A stretch of DNA of 64,000 bases, from contig NZ_CP043727.1 in the NCBI RefSeq assembly GCF_009831415.1, positions 3,782,001-3,846,000 of the forward strand, given 5' to 3'. Position 1 is the stretch's first letter; the number at the start of each line of letters is the position of its first letter. Shown piece after piece: positions 1 to 9,479 of this stretch. Under the pieces are notes generated by a model that did no database searches, had not been told where the DNA came from, and saw nothing but the letters and a program-made list of their open reading frames with translations. The position numbers and the translations under genes are program-made. Source of the DNA: Yersinia canariae. Its GTDB lineage: Bacteria > Pseudomonadota > Gammaproteobacteria > Enterobacterales > Enterobacteriaceae.

Positions 1-2
1 CC

Positions 3-263
3 GAAGCCGAAACTTTCGATGTGCTATCCAGCGATGCTGTACCGCGCACTGCGGGTGAGCGACTGGCGGGATCTTACGTCAACTTTCTGATCAGCAATCA
101 ACAGATTATTTATCCGCTGTTGGATAGCCGCACTGATGGGCTAGCGCATGATCTGTTGCAGCAGATGTTCCCTGGCTATGCGATTGTCGGCGTTCCTGCT
201 CGCGAGATCCTGCTCGGGGGAGGCAATATCCATTGCATTACCCAGCAGATCCCTGCGGCCTAG
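3..263 (+). CDS. aguA: agmatine deiminase, C-terminal part (cut by window start)
   Basis: The C-terminal 86 residues of a peptidylarginine-deiminase-fold enzyme that converts agmatine to N-carbamoylputrescine and ammonia in putrescine synthesis. The reading frame is open from the window edge to a TAG stop. It contains the family's end motif [13 protein letters not shown], whose cysteine is the catalytic nucleophile, preceded by a typical [19 protein letters not shown] stretch. The start is outside the window. Speaking from family knowledge, Yersinia usually pairs this gene with aguB; aguB is not visible here. Confidence 0.9.
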   Translation, partial: EAETFDVLSSDAVPRTAGERLAGSYVNFLISNQQIIYPLLDSRTDGLAHDLLQQMFPGYAIVGVPAREILLGGGNIHCITQQIPAA

Positions 264-273
264 TGACCCTTCG

Positions 274-310
274 CACATAGAGCCGCGGTAGTGTTCGCGG
301 CTCTATGTGT
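274..310. terminator. inverted repeat between convergent aguA and yggR
   Basis: Thirteen-base arms (ACATAGAGCCGCG and its complement) around an 8-base loop. It lies just after the aguA stop and overlaps the last bases of the minus-strand yggR. Convergent position suggests a shared terminator, but there is no clear U-tract on either side, so the role is inferred. Confidence 0.5.
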
Positions 311-1442
311 ATTGGCTAGTATAATGCTCTGCCAATACCCCCTGTTTTTGCCGCCGCGCTATGCCCTGCTCAAAAGTCTGCATCCCCCATTGCGCCCCCG
401 TCTGTATTACCGAGGGGAGCTGATATGTTTTACCTTCACGAATCAAATGACTGGCTGCTGCGGTCTGCGTCATGATTTCAAATACAGCCGTACGCCCTCC
501 GCCTACTTTATGACACAACTTTTGTGCAATAACAGCACGTAAACTGGCCGCCAGTTGCGCCTGAATCACTGTTTTCTCTGCCGCAGGGAAAACATCCACC
601 AGCCGATCGATTGCTTGAGTTGCACTGCGGGTATGCAATGTGGCTAATACCAAATGCCCAGTTTCAGCAGCAGTTAGCGCTAAACGAATTGTTTCTTGAT
701 CCCGCAGTTCTCCTAACAAGATGATATCGGGGTCCTGACGCAGTGCCCCACTCAAAGCGCTACTGAAAGAATGAGTATGACAGCCTAATTCCCGCTGCTG
801 GATCAAACATGATTGACTGCGATGAAGAAATTCGATTGGATCTTCCAGTGTGATGATATGGCGCGATTGTCTTTGATTCATCGCACTTATCATCGCGCTC
901 AATGTGGTGGTCTTCCCACTACCTGTCGCCCCCGTCACCAGAATCAAACCATTTTCTTGCTCAATGAGTTGGCTAATAATTGGCGGAACATCCAATTCAT
1001 CCAATGACGGATTGGTTGCAGAAATGACACGAAAAGCTATCGAACGCCCCTGCTGTTGCTGAAAAATATTCGCCCGTAACCTTTGTCCAGCACTCGTGGT
1101 ACAAGCACAATCGACTTGCCCATCTTGCTGCAACTGCCTTTGTTGCACCTCATTCAATAAATGCTGACTGAGGCTATTTAGCCACCCCGGATGGATGCGC
1201 GGCCAGTGAGTGAAGGTTTTCAAATCACCATCAATGCGTAATACCGGATGATAACCGGTACAAAGGTGCAGATCCGATGCATTATGATTTACACTAGCCG
1301 CCACCTTATTGGCAAAATCCTGTTCATTGAAGCCATTGTCGACATGTTCGGGGTTTTCTAAATCAATGTGTTTGGTGGAAATACTACTAAATACAGGGTT
1401 ATCCGAGTCTGCGTTTTCAGTATCCAGACAGGTGAAATCCAT
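303..1442 (-). CDS. yggR: PilT-family ATPase YggR
   Basis: A type IV pilus retraction ATPase-like protein of about 379 residues. It has the Walker A motif GATGSGKTTTLSAM, a Walker B region with ILLGELRD and the HTRSATQAIDRLVDVFP block typical of PilT. The open frame extends further upstream, but the chosen ATG at 1442 follows a GGAG ribosome site and leaves only 19 bases to the divergent yggS start, the arrangement seen in other enterobacteria. No pilus genes lie nearby, so the motor's partner, if any, is elsewhere. The first ~50 residues are poorly conserved-looking and acidic. Confidence 0.88.
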   Translation of the reverse strand: MDFTCLDTENADSDNPVFSSISTKHIDLENPEHVDNGFNEQDFANKVAASVNHNASDLHLCTGYHPVLRIDGDLKTFTHWPRIHPGWLNSLSQHLLNEVQQRQLQQDGQVDCACTTSAGQRLRANIFQQQQGRSIAFRVISATNPSLDELDVPPIISQLIEQENGLILVTGATGSGKTTTLSAMISAMNQRQSRHIITLEDPIEFLHRSQSCLIQQRELGCHTHSFSSALSGALRQDPDIILLGELRDQETIRLALTAAETGHLVLATLHTRSATQAIDRLVDVFPAAEKTVIQAQLAASLRAVIAQKLCHKVGGGRTAVFEIMTQTAAASHLIREGKTYQLPSVIQTGAQWGMQTFEQGIARRQKQGVLAEHYTSQYT

Positions 1443-1461
1443 ATCAAACTCCTGGGTCCAT

Positions 1462-2157
1462 ATGAGCACAATTGAGCAGAATCTACAGGATGTCAGAGCG
1501 CAAATCGCAGCCGCTGCAAGCAATTGCGGGCGCTCTCCACAAGAAGTGGCATTGCTTGCAGTCAGTAAAACCAAGCCTGTGACCGCTATCGAAGAAGCCA
1601 TTGCCGCAGGGCAATATGCTTTTGGTGAAAATTATGTGCAGGAAGGGGTGGATAAAATTCACTATTTTGCAGATAACACCCCCACAGCCAATCTTGAATG
1701 GCACTTTATCGGCCCGCTGCAATCCAATAAAAGCAGATTAGTGGCTGAAAATTTTGCCTGGTGCCATACCGTCGATAGGCTCAAGATTGCCCAACGGCTG
1801 AGTGCTCAGCGCCCGCTAGAAATGCCAGCGCTGAACATCCTGATTCAGGTCAATATCAGTGATGAACAGAGTAAATCCGGCATAGCACTGGCAGAATTGC
1901 CCGCGTTAGCGGCCAGTATCAATGAACTGCCGAACCTGCATTTACGCGGGTTAATGGCTATTCCTGCCCCTGAAACTGATTATCAGCGGCAACTGGCGGT
2001 ATTTAAGCAAATGAATCAGGCTTTCTTGACTTTAAAGGCCAGCTACCCTCAGATGGATACGCTTTCCATGGGGATGACGGATGATATGGCTGCGGCTATT
2101 GCCGCTGGCAGTACTTTAGTGCGCATTGGTACCGCTATTTTTGGCTCCCGCGCTTAA
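1462..2157 (+). CDS. yggS: YggS, PLP-binding homeostasis protein
   Basis: A 231-residue alanine-racemase-fold (type III PLP) protein that binds pyridoxal phosphate and controls its supply rather than catalysing a known reaction. The PLP lysine is in AVSKTKP (Lys36), followed by the family signature FGENYVQE; SMGMTDDMAAAIAAGSTLVRIGTAIFG at the C-end holds the phosphate-binding part. The ATG at 1462 matches the length of E. coli YggS; in-frame codons upstream run into divergent yggR. It is followed closely by proC, the usual pairing, which suggests cotranscription. Confidence 0.95.
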   Translation: MSTIEQNLQDVRAQIAAAASNCGRSPQEVALLAVSKTKPVTAIEEAIAAGQYAFGENYVQEGVDKIHYFADNTPTANLEWHFIGPLQSNKSRLVAENFAWCHTVDRLKIAQRLSAQRPLEMPALNILIQVNISDEQSKSGIALAELPALAASINELPNLHLRGLMAIPAPETDYQRQLAVFKQMNQAFLTLKASYPQMDTLSMGMTDDMAAAIAAGSTLVRIGTAIFGSRA

Positions 2158-2200
2158 CCCGGTGGCTTCGAATACAAAGGGAATGAGGAGAATTCATTTA

Positions 2201-3022
2201 ATGCAATATCGCAACATTACATTCATTGGTGCGGGCAATATGGCGCGCGCAATTATCGCAGGTTTAGTCGCCGGTGGTTATCCCGCTAAAATGATCAGCG
2301 TTTGCGCGCCATCCGGAAAAAATCGTGATGCTCTGGCCACTGAATTTGGGGTGATTAGTAGTGATGACAACATTACCGAGGCGCAAAAAGCTGAAGTTGT
2401 GGTCTTGGCCGTTAAGCCCCAATTAATGGCTGCGGTATGCTCGCCGTTGCAGGAACATGTTGATTTCACTGGTAAACTGGTGCTGTCTATCGCCGCTGGT
2501 GTTCAGGTCGCGCGCTTTTATGCACTATTGAGTGATAATCTCAATTTAGTGCGAATCATGCCCAATACACCATCGCTGGTAGGGAAAGGGATGAGCGGCC
2601 TCTATGCACCCGAGCAAGTCTCGCAAAATGACCGAGATTTCACTGCTTCATTGATGAGTTCAGTAGGTAAAATTTGCTGGGTGAATGATGAGGACGGCAT
2701 TAACAATGTTATTGCCGCCGCAGGCAGTGCGCCTGCATATTTCTTCTTGTTTATGGAAGCGATACAACAAGAAGCCGAACGGTTAGGTTTTGACAGTGAA
2801 ACTGCTCGTCTTTTAGTACAACAAGCGGCCTCTGGCGCTACCGCATTGGTGGAAGCTAATCCTCAATTACCTCTTTCAACCTTGCGTGAACAGGTAACAT
2901 CTAAAGGGGGCACAACCGCTGAAGCTATCCGAGTATTTAACGAACAGCACTTACCACAAATTGTTTCCAATGCTATGCAAGCCGCTATTGTGCGAGCAAA
3001 AGAAATGGAAAAGCTGTTCTAA
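2201..3022 (+). CDS. proC: pyrroline-5-carboxylate reductase
   Basis: Final enzyme of proline synthesis: reduces 1-pyrroline-5-carboxylate to proline with NAD(P)H. 273 residues. The N-terminal Rossmann motif is FIGAGNMARAIIAGL, and the C-terminal dimer/substrate domain shows GSAPAYFFLFMEA and VTSKGGTTAEAI, the standard ProC signatures. The ATG at 2201 has a strong GAGGAG site 8-10 bases upstream and lies 43 bases after yggS, so the longer in-frame opening is not used. yggT and yggU follow after a repeat-bearing gap. Confidence 0.96.
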   Translation: MQYRNITFIGAGNMARAIIAGLVAGGYPAKMISVCAPSGKNRDALATEFGVISSDDNITEAQKAEVVVLAVKPQLMAAVCSPLQEHVDFTGKLVLSIAAGVQVARFYALLSDNLNLVRIMPNTPSLVGKGMSGLYAPEQVSQNDRDFTASLMSSVGKICWVNDEDGINNVIAAAGSAPAYFFLFMEAIQQEAERLGFDSETARLLVQQAASGATALVEANPQLPLSTLREQVTSKGGTTAEAIRVFNEQHLPQIVSNAMQAAIVRAKEMEKLF

Positions 3023-3117
3023 CCGCGGCAAAATTTACAAAACCCGACACTGGCCCTGACACTTTCCCGTTAAGATAGGGGCCTATAAAGTAGGTGAATG
3101 GGCTTTCTATTTACCTG

Positions 3118-3246
3118 CATACACCCCAAAGATTTCAAGATGCGGGCAGGCGGCAAACAAGTGAATCCCGATGAGCTAACATTGCTCAGTCATTCGGATA
3201 AGCGCGAGCAGCCAACACCACTGCGACTTGAAAGATAACGGGTATA
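3118..3246. repeat. imperfect-palindromic intergenic repeat, copy 1
   Basis: A roughly 129-bp element filling most of the proC-yggT gap. It opens with ATACACCCCAAAGATTTCAAG and closes with CTTGAAAGATAACGGGTAT, which are imperfect complements. Inside are AGGCGGCAAACAAGTGAATCCCG and CAGCCAACA blocks. The same ends and core recur at 5961-6158, 9290-9401, 10910-10978 and, as a half unit, 12083-12112. It has the look of a mobile, hairpin-forming enterobacterial intergenic repeat with no coding capacity. Confidence 0.7.
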
Positions 3247-3275
3247 CCATATTGAATTGAGGATTAAGGCAACTC

Positions 3276-3830
3276 ATGCTAACGCTGACTTTTCTGGCCA
3301 AAACGGTCATTGACCTGTATGTGATGGTACTGCTGTTACGCATCTGGATGCAGTGGGTTCACAGCGATTTTTATAACCCATTCTCACAATTTGTGGTGAA
3401 AATAACCCAACCAATTGTTGGCCCGTTGCGCCGGATTATTCCCTCTTTGGGGCCTATCGACAGTGCATCCTTGCTGTTGGCATTCCTGCTGATGACTATC
3501 AAGTACCCACTGTTGGTGCTGATTCAGAGCGGTTCGATGTCACTCAGCCTGTATAACTTGCTGTTTGGTATTATTTCGTTAGTGAAAGCAGCGGGTTATC
3601 TGATTTTCTGGGTGATGATTATTCGTGCGCTGATGAGTTGGGTCAGTCAGGGCCGCAGCCCAATGGATTATCTGTTGCATCAGTTAACCGAACCTCTAAT
3701 GGCACCTATTCGCCGTATTTTGCCCGCCATGGGCGGCATCGATTTCTCGGCGATGGTAGTTATTCTTATCCTGTATCTTATCAATTATTTAGGTATGGAT
3801 TTGCTAGGTGAGCTTTGGTTCGTGCTGTGA
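3276..3830 (+). CDS. yggT: YggT family inner-membrane protein
   Basis: A 184-residue membrane protein made of two tandem YggT repeats. Each has hydrophobic helices followed by a conserved PF/L-PIRRI-P segment: [17 protein letters not shown] around residue 50 and [18 protein letters not shown] around residue 150. The family has been linked to osmotic and potassium homeostasis, but its biochemical role is unsettled. It overlaps the start of yggU by four bases, so the two are translationally coupled. Confidence 0.92.
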   Translation: MLTLTFLAKTVIDLYVMVLLLRIWMQWVHSDFYNPFSQFVVKITQPIVGPLRRIIPSLGPIDSASLLLAFLLMTIKYPLLVLIQSGSMSLSLYNLLFGIISLVKAAGYLIFWVMIIRALMSWVSQGRSPMDYLLHQLTEPLMAPIRRILPAMGGIDFSAMVVILILYLINYLGMDLLGELWFVL

Positions 3831-4117
3831 GTGTTGTCACCCCCGTGCTGGACGGGCTGGCTCTCAGGCTATATATTCAGCCGAAAGCCAGCCGTGACCA
3901 AATAGTCGGTTTACATGGCGATGAACTTAAAGTCGCCATTACCGCCCCACCTGTTGATGGTCAAGCTAATGCCCATTTGGTTAAATTTATCGCTAAGCAG
4001 TTCCGGGTAGCGAAAAGCCAAGTGATTATCGAAAAGGGCGAATTGGGGCGGCATAAACAGATCAAAATTGTTAACCCGCAACAGATCCCACCCGAAGTTG
4101 CGGCACTGCTCGATTGA
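3827..4117 (+). CDS. yggU: YggU/DUF167 family protein
   Basis: A small (96-residue) soluble protein of the DUF167 family, recognised by [39 protein letters not shown] and [12 protein letters not shown]. Molecular function is not established. The GTG at 3827 overlaps the yggT TGA stop (GTGA) and best matches the family length; a TTG twelve bases earlier is possible. It is part of the yggT-yggU-rdgB-hemW run. Confidence 0.9.
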   Translation: MSVVTPVLDGLALRLYIQPKASRDQIVGLHGDELKVAITAPPVDGQANAHLVKFIAKQFRVAKSQVIIEKGELGRHKQIKIVNPQQIPPEVAALLD

Positions 4118-4180
4118 TAAATACTTCCCGCTAGAATTGGGCGATTTATTATCAGCTCAAATGAAATTCAGGACTCTTCC

Positions 4181-4774
4181 ATGCAAAAAATAGTATTAGC
4201 CACCGGCAACCCCGGCAAAGTGCGTGAACTGGCAAACTTATTGGCCGATTTTGGTTTGGATGTCATCGCGCAAACCGAACTGGGTGTTGAATCTGCTGAA
4301 GAGACCGGCTTAACGTTTATCGAAAATGCCATATTAAAAGCACGCCATGCGGCGCAAGCCACCGGTTTGCCCGCTATTGCTGATGACTCCGGCTTAGCCG
4401 TTAATGCTTTGGCTGGCGCTCCAGGAATTTACTCTGCGCGCTATGCGGGCACGGATGCCAGTGATCAAGAAAACCTCGAGAAGCTGCTGGTCGCATTGAA
4501 AGATATTCCTGATGAGCAGCGCGGTGCCCAATTCCATTGTGTGCTGGTTTATATGCGCCATGCGGAAGATCCAACACCGCTGGTCTTCCATGGGCAATGG
4601 CCGGGTGTGATTGCTCACCAACCTGCCGGTGCAGCTGGATTTGGATATGACCCCATTTTCTATGTCCCGGAACTGGGTAAAACCGCCGCAGAATTGACTC
4701 GCGAAGAAAAACACGCGGTTTCCCATCGTGGTCAAGCACTGAAACTGATGTTGGATGCGCTGCGCAATGCTTAA
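4181..4774 (+). CDS. rdgB: dITP/XTP pyrophosphatase RdgB
   Basis: Housecleaning nucleotide phosphatase that hydrolyses dITP, ITP and XTP to the monophosphates, keeping deaminated purines out of DNA and RNA. 197 residues, full length. Family motifs: [15 protein letters not shown] at the N-end, [24 protein letters not shown] (substrate and metal site), GFGYDPIF and AVSHRGQAL near the C-end. Its last eight bases overlap hemW, so the pair is likely cotranscribed. Confidence 0.96.
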   Translation: MQKIVLATGNPGKVRELANLLADFGLDVIAQTELGVESAEETGLTFIENAILKARHAAQATGLPAIADDSGLAVNALAGAPGIYSARYAGTDASDQENLEKLLVALKDIPDEQRGAQFHCVLVYMRHAEDPTPLVFHGQWPGVIAHQPAGAAGFGYDPIFYVPELGKTAAELTREEKHAVSHRGQALKLMLDALRNA

Positions 4775-5897
4775 ATTACCCGCGCTCAGTCTCTACATCC
4801 ACATTCCTTGGTGTGTGCAAAAATGCCCTTACTGTGACTTTAATTCCCATGCACTGAAAGGCGATGTCCCCCATCAGGAATATGTAGAGCACTTGCTAGC
4901 GGATCTTGATGCAGATGCGCCGCTGGTCAGCGGTCGCGAGATAAGCACTATTTTTATTGGCGGAGGCACGCCAAGCTTACTCAGCGCTGAAGCCATGCAA
5001 CAATTACTCGATGGCGTTCGCGCCAGATTGCCTCTGGCAATGGATGCCGAAATTACTATGGAAGCCAATCCTGGGGCTGTTGAAGCTGAGCGTTTTAGCG
5101 GCTATCAGCGCGCGGGTATCAATCGCATCTCTATTGGTGTGCAAAGTTTTAGCGCCCAGAAGTTAACACGGCTGGGGCGGATCCACGGGCCGGAAGAGGC
5201 AAAACGCGCCGCAGAGCTGGCGACGTCACTGAAACTGCGCAGTTTTAATCTGGACTTAATGCATGGCCTGCCGGACCAATCGCTGGAAGAAGCTCTGGAC
5301 GATTTACGCCAAGCCATTGCATTGAATCCTCCGCATTTATCTTGGTATCAGCTGACGATTGAGCCCAATACCGGTTTCAGTTCGCGTCCGCCCACACTGC
5401 CAGATGATGACGCGTTGTGGGACATTTTCCAGCAAGGCCATCAGTTACTCAGCGCCGCCGGATACCAGCAATATGAAACCTCGGCCTATGCCAAACCGGG
5501 TTACCAGTGCCAGCACAATATAAACTACTGGCGCTTTGGGGATTATTTGGGGATTGGTTGCGGTGCCCACGGTAAAATCACCTTTAGTGATGGGCGGATC
5601 TTACGCACAATCAAAACTAAGCATCCCCGTGGTTTTATGCAGGGCAAATATCTGGATAAACAATATGAAGTGGAAGCTGCGGATCGACCTTTTGAGTTCT
5701 TTATGAACCGTTTCCGGTTGCTGGAAGCTGCGCCACGCACGGATTTCACCCATTTTACCGGATTAGCTGAAAGCACTATTCGCCCGCAGTTGGACGAAGC
5801 ATTAGCAAAAGGATATTTAGTCGAAACGGAGCAATACTGGCAGATTACCGAGAAGGGGAAATTGTTCCTTAACTCACTGTTAGAGCTGTTTTTATAA
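4767..5897 (+). CDS. hemW: radical SAM heme chaperone HemW
   Basis: A 376-residue radical SAM protein related to oxygen-independent coproporphyrinogen oxidase but acting as a heme-delivery protein. The 4Fe-4S motif WCVQKCPYC has the CX3CX2C spacing; [19 protein letters not shown] and GVQSFS follow. The ATG at 4767 lies inside the end of rdgB (8-base overlap) and gives the [15 protein letters not shown] start seen across enterobacteria. A C-terminal winged-helix-like part ends at [10 protein letters not shown]. Confidence 0.95.
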   Translation: MLKLPALSLYIHIPWCVQKCPYCDFNSHALKGDVPHQEYVEHLLADLDADAPLVSGREISTIFIGGGTPSLLSAEAMQQLLDGVRARLPLAMDAEITMEANPGAVEAERFSGYQRAGINRISIGVQSFSAQKLTRLGRIHGPEEAKRAAELATSLKLRSFNLDLMHGLPDQSLEEALDDLRQAIALNPPHLSWYQLTIEPNTGFSSRPPTLPDDDALWDIFQQGHQLLSAAGYQQYETSAYAKPGYQCQHNINYWRFGDYLGIGCGAHGKITFSDGRILRTIKTKHPRGFMQGKYLDKQYEVEAADRPFEFFMNRFRLLEAAPRTDFTHFTGLAESTIRPQLDEALAKGYLVETEQYWQITEKGKLFLNSLLELFL

Positions 5898-5960
5898 CGC
5901 GAATCGAGAAAATAGGTTCAGAGGGTATCTCCGGCCTGAACCTGTTAAATCCGAAGCGCC

Positions 5961-6158
5961 ATACCCTACAGATTTCGAGTTGCAGATAAGCGGCAATGAC
6001 ATGAAATCAAAGAGTTGAGATAACTCAATGACTTGGGTGACAAATCTACCGGGAATTGATTTGAATACTGCTTGTAGCGGCCTCGCAAAAGCGAGGCCCA
6101 GAATAAACCAAGTCATGATGGCAGCCAACAGCCCAGCATCTTGAAAGATGACGGGATA
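5961..6158. repeat. imperfect-palindromic intergenic repeat, copy 2 (expanded)
   Basis: Between hemW and yggN. The outer ends match the family at 3118-3246: ATACCCTACAGATTTCGAG on the left and CATCTTGAAAGATGACGGGA on the right, with internal GCGGCAA and CAGCCAACA blocks. The middle is longer than in copy 1 and holds a perfect hairpin, GGCCTCGC-AAAA-GCGAGGCC, at 6079-6098, which may serve as a terminator for one of the convergent genes. Confidence 0.6.
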
Positions 6159-6899
6159 TTAATTTAATGCTTTGAGTAAATCCTTACGCTGCTGCTCCAG
6201 TGCTGTCACACGCCCACAGACCTCGTGCCCGAACTGCTGGAAATCCTGCTCCTGATTGTTCCATTCATTTTTGATAGCTTGCTGTAAGCCCCCGAGATTG
6301 CCCATAATGGCTTGCAAAGGGTTATTGCCGCCACTGCCGCTGGTCGCCTGCTTAACACCCATCTCATTCAAGCTATCTTGCAGCACACCGCCCATGCTTT
6401 GTTGCACTAACTGACGGCCATCTTTTTCAACCTGATCAATAGCTTGGTGATGGAAAGTTAAACCGTCACTCCGTTTCTCAATAATACGGCTCATTTGCTG
6501 CTTAAGCTGGTCATTTAGGGTCGTCAGCCGGTTGCGGACATTACTGCTGCTCCCCAGTTGCTGTACAATCACTTTATCCAGTGAAACCCGTGCTTTTTCC
6601 AGACGCTGTTGTGCACCATTGTCTATCCAAGGTAGATCTTTGCGCAACGCGGTCTGATAGCGAAAAGCCTGTTGGCGCTGTGCATCAGTCAGAGTTAATG
6701 TCTTGCCATTACGGGTCACATCACCGTCGGGCGAAATCTGCAAATTACCACTGGCACCCACCACTTGCACAGATTGTGGGCTGATAATCACATCATCTTG
6801 TGGTTTTACACTGCACTGATAATCAGCTTGCGCCTGCCAAGCCGTCAGCATCAATACCGCCAGACCCGCCGTTCGTAATGCTTTCATTTTAAGTAACAT
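6159..6899 (-). CDS. yggN: YggN, DUF2884 periplasmic protein
   Basis: A 246-residue exported protein of the DUF2884 family, unknown function. It opens with a signal peptide (MKALRTAGLAVLMLTAWQAQA, cleavage after AQA), then DYQCSVKPQDDVIISPQSVQV, closely matching E. coli YggN. Mature part is glutamine-rich and helical with VEKDGRQLVQQSMGGVLQDS in the middle. The ATG at 6899 is preceded by AGGAG at good spacing, preferred over an ATG 24 bases upstream. Confidence 0.85.
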   Translation of the reverse strand: MLLKMKALRTAGLAVLMLTAWQAQADYQCSVKPQDDVIISPQSVQVVGASGNLQISPDGDVTRNGKTLTLTDAQRQQAFRYQTALRKDLPWIDNGAQQRLEKARVSLDKVIVQQLGSSSNVRNRLTTLNDQLKQQMSRIIEKRSDGLTFHHQAIDQVEKDGRQLVQQSMGGVLQDSLNEMGVKQATSGSGGNNPLQAIMGNLGGLQQAIKNEWNNQEQDFQQFGHEVCGRVTALEQQRKDLLKALN

Positions 6900-7009
6900 A
6901 AGACTCCTGAGAAGCTGTGCCATTCAATATTTCTATGGCTCTATCGCTATTTATAACGTGCTAATCCCCACCCTGCCAGAATTTACTGAAGACCTGAAGG
7001 GGAGCTGTC

Positions 7010-7936
7010 CTAAAAAATTGAGCGGCCAATCCGCTGCGCCAGTAGCTCTAAGGCAGCAGTTCCGGCAAGAGAGTTCCCTGCATGGTCTAATTCCGGTGAC
7101 CAAACTGCAATACATAACTCCTCGGGCACTATGGCAATAATTCCGCCGCCGACCCCCGATTTACCTGGCATACCCACGCGAAAGGCAAATTCACCGGCTC
7201 CATCATACATACCACTGGTAATCATCAGAGCATTGATTTGCCGTGCCTGCATTGGCGTAATCAATGATTCATGCCCACTAATACTGCGCCCCTGATTTGC
7301 CAGATAAACAAAGCAGCGGGCTAGCTCAACACAACTCAGACGCATGGCGCAATAGTGGAAATAAGTCTGAAGTACCGTCAGCACATCATTGTTGAAATTA
7401 CCAAAAGACTTCATCAGATAGGCGATTGCAGCATTACGGTCTGAATGCTCAAATTCTGATCGTGCCACACGAGAATCGTAGCTAATGCTGTCATCATTCA
7501 CGAGTTGGCGCACCACTTCTAACATCCGCTGTTTGGGTGCACTGAGGCGGCTTTGCAGCATATCGCACACCACCAACGCCCCAGGATTAATAAACGGATT
7601 CCGTGGTTTTCCCTTTTCTAACTCCAACTGCACCAGTGAGTTAAACGGCTGACCTGATGGCTCTTTGCCAACCCGCTGCCAGACTTCATGTTCTCCATAG
7701 CGCGATAATGCCAGAGTCAGGCTTAATACTTTTGAAATCGATTGGATAGAAAAGCGCTCAGCCGCATCCCCAGCCTGATATATCGTGCCATCTAACGTAC
7801 AGACCGCGATGCCCAATTTGTCAGCCGAGACTTCGGCCAAAGCCGGAATATAATCAGCCACTTTCCCCTGACCAATCAGTGGGCGAACCTGCTGCAAGAT
7901 ATCCTCCAGCAAGGCATTATCTAAACCTGTTGCCAC
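7010..7936 (-). CDS. glsB: glutaminase
   Basis: Serine-dependent glutaminase hydrolysing glutamine to glutamate and ammonia, with a beta-lactamase-like fold. Catalytic Ser-x-x-Lys is in [27 protein letters not shown], the [15 protein letters not shown] block and [14 protein letters not shown] are standard. The GTG at 7936 gives 308 residues, the E. coli length; the frame is open upstream to 8014, but that part has no family resemblance and runs into the yggL terminator. Confidence 0.9.
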   Translation of the reverse strand: MATGLDNALLEDILQQVRPLIGQGKVADYIPALAEVSADKLGIAVCTLDGTIYQAGDAAERFSIQSISKVLSLTLALSRYGEHEVWQRVGKEPSGQPFNSLVQLELEKGKPRNPFINPGALVVCDMLQSRLSAPKQRMLEVVRQLVNDDSISYDSRVARSEFEHSDRNAAIAYLMKSFGNFNNDVLTVLQTYFHYCAMRLSCVELARCFVYLANQGRSISGHESLITPMQARQINALMITSGMYDGAGEFAFRVGMPGKSGVGGGIIAIVPEELCIAVWSPELDHAGNSLAGTAALELLAQRIGRSIF

Positions 7937-8003
7937 CCCTAAAGCTGCTGCCACAACGACGCTCCCAATAACTCTCCGGTAACCGTTTCCGCTAACTGCC
8001 ACT

Positions 8004-8033
8004 GATAAAAACAAAGGCGCCTGCTTAGGCGCC
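8004..8033 (-). terminator. rho-independent terminator after trmB-yggL
   Basis: On the minus strand a GGCGCCT-AAGC-AGGCGCC stem-loop is followed by TTTGTTTTTA. It sits 31 bases beyond the yggL stop and ends the trmB-yggL transcript. Confidence 0.8.
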
Positions 8034-8064
8034 CTTATTGATTATTTACCGTTAAAACGGAAAA

Positions 8065-8391
8065 TCAATCCCACCAGATATCAAACAACTCACTGGTTTC
8101 TACATTTTTCAATTTACGAGCTTCCAGCCATTTAGTCACCAGCGCACGGTGTTCATCGGTGCAATGACCAATCTCTTGCAGGCAAATCAGGCCTTCCCAC
8201 TGCAAATAGCCGCTGCCATCAAATGCCAGGCCGTTTGCTTCAATGACTTCATCGATAAATGCATCGACAGTTTCATCAATGACATCAACACCGGTACCTT
8301 CTGGGAAGGTCCACTGTACGGAAAAACCTAACTCCTGAAACTCGTCGATATGCATTTTTTTGCGTAAACGACGACTGCGATTCTTAGCCAT
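8065..8391 (-). CDS. yggL: YggL family protein
   Basis: A 108-residue YggL (DUF469) protein, opening [23 protein letters not shown] and ending SELFDIWWD as in E. coli. The family has been reported to associate with the large ribosomal subunit; the precise role is open. Start codon overlaps the trmB stop (TAATG), which indicates coupled translation. Confidence 0.92.
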   Translation of the reverse strand: MAKNRSRRLRKKMHIDEFQELGFSVQWTFPEGTGVDVIDETVDAFIDEVIEANGLAFDGSGYLQWEGLICLQEIGHCTDEHRALVTKWLEARKLKNVETSELFDIWWD

Positions 8392-9110
8392 TATTCTTTC
8401 CTCTCAAACATCAGATCCCAAACGCCATGTCCCAGGCGCTGGCCGCGTAATTCAAATTTTGTCAGCGGACGCGAGTCCGGACGAGGAACATAATCATTCT
8501 GCTCTGAAAGGTTGCCGTACCCGTCCGCACCGGACATAACCTCTAGCATATGTTCCGCATAATGCTGCCAGTCGGTCGCCATATGGAACACGCCACCCAC
8601 TTTTAATTTACTTTTTACTAATTCAACAAAAGGTGCCTGAACGATACGACGTTTATTATGACGCGCTTTGTGCCATGGGTCAGGGAAAAACAGCTGAACC
8701 ATGTCCAGGGATGCATCCGGGATCATATTTTCCAGCACTTCAACTGCATCATGGCACATAACCCGCAGGTTATTCAGGCCCGCTTCATGCGCTGAACCTA
8801 AACAAGCACCCACGCCCGGAGAATGTACTTCTATCCCCAGGAAATTTTGTTGTGGATTACTCGCAGCCATAGAGACCAACGAAGTACCCATACCGAAGCC
8901 GATTTCCAATACCACTGGGGCTTCGCGACCAAATAAGGCCGTTAAATCAACAGGGGTTGGTTGATATTCTACGCCCATCACCGGCCAGTAGTTATCGAGC
9001 GCCAGTTGTTGGCCTTTGGTCAGGCGCCCCTGACGGCGGACAAAACTACGAATACGGCGCATAGCGCGGCCGTTTTCATCAAATTCCGGAGATATGACGT
9101 CATTTATCAT
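8391..9110 (-). CDS. trmB: tRNA (guanine-N7-)-methyltransferase
   Basis: Makes 7-methylguanosine at position 46 of tRNA variable loops using S-adenosylmethionine. 239 residues, full length. The SAM site is [29 protein letters not shown] is the signature catalytic region; [16 protein letters not shown] follows. It is the first gene of a two-gene unit with yggL, divergent from mutY across a 370-base gap holding repeats. Confidence 0.95.
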   Translation of the reverse strand: MINDVISPEFDENGRAMRRIRSFVRRQGRLTKGQQLALDNYWPVMGVEYQPTPVDLTALFGREAPVVLEIGFGMGTSLVSMAASNPQQNFLGIEVHSPGVGACLGSAHEAGLNNLRVMCHDAVEVLENMIPDASLDMVQLFFPDPWHKARHNKRRIVQAPFVELVKSKLKVGGVFHMATDWQHYAEHMLEVMSGADGYGNLSEQNDYVPRPDSRPLTKFELRGQRLGHGVWDLMFERKE

Positions 9111-9240
9111 TAGTGCTTTCTGTCTGTTGGTTGCGAATACGAACGCGCATTATGCAAAGATACGCCAGTTTATCAACTCTGGCGGTCATAAGTACAAAAT
9201 TAAGCTGTAAATAACCTATTAATGCCCAAACTGGCTAATT

Positions 9241-9401
9241 GAATGTAGCTAACGCCGCTGTAGTATCAAGGATAAGACACTTCCCCCAAAATCATTGGTG
9301 TTACAGCAAGGCGGCAAGTGAACAAGTCCCGATGAGCTTACATAAGTAAGTGATTCGGGTGCGTGAATGTAGCTAACGCCGCTGTAGTATCAAGGATGAA
9401 G
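9241..9401. repeat. intergenic repeat, copy 3, with a direct duplication
   Basis: In the trmB-mutY gap. A 33-base block (GAATGTAGCTAACGCCGCTG, then TAGTATCAAGGAT) occurs at 9241-9273 and again near 9365-9397. Between lies a unit of the family at 3118-3246 with CCCCAAAATCATTGG, AAGGCGGCAAGTGAACAAG and TCCCGATGAGCTTACATAAGT. This looks like one repeat that has been partly duplicated in tandem. It must contain or flank the promoters of both neighbours. Confidence 0.65.
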
Positions 9402-9479
9402 GGGGTTTACAGTGTGATAACTCTATGCTGCAATCCAGCCCTAATTTATTTCTCTGCCGGATATCGATACCTGCTTATG

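Noticed and set aside
9241..9401. Direct repeats considered as a CRISPR-like array
   Set aside because: Only two copies, no regular spacers, no cas genes; explained by a duplicated intergenic repeat.
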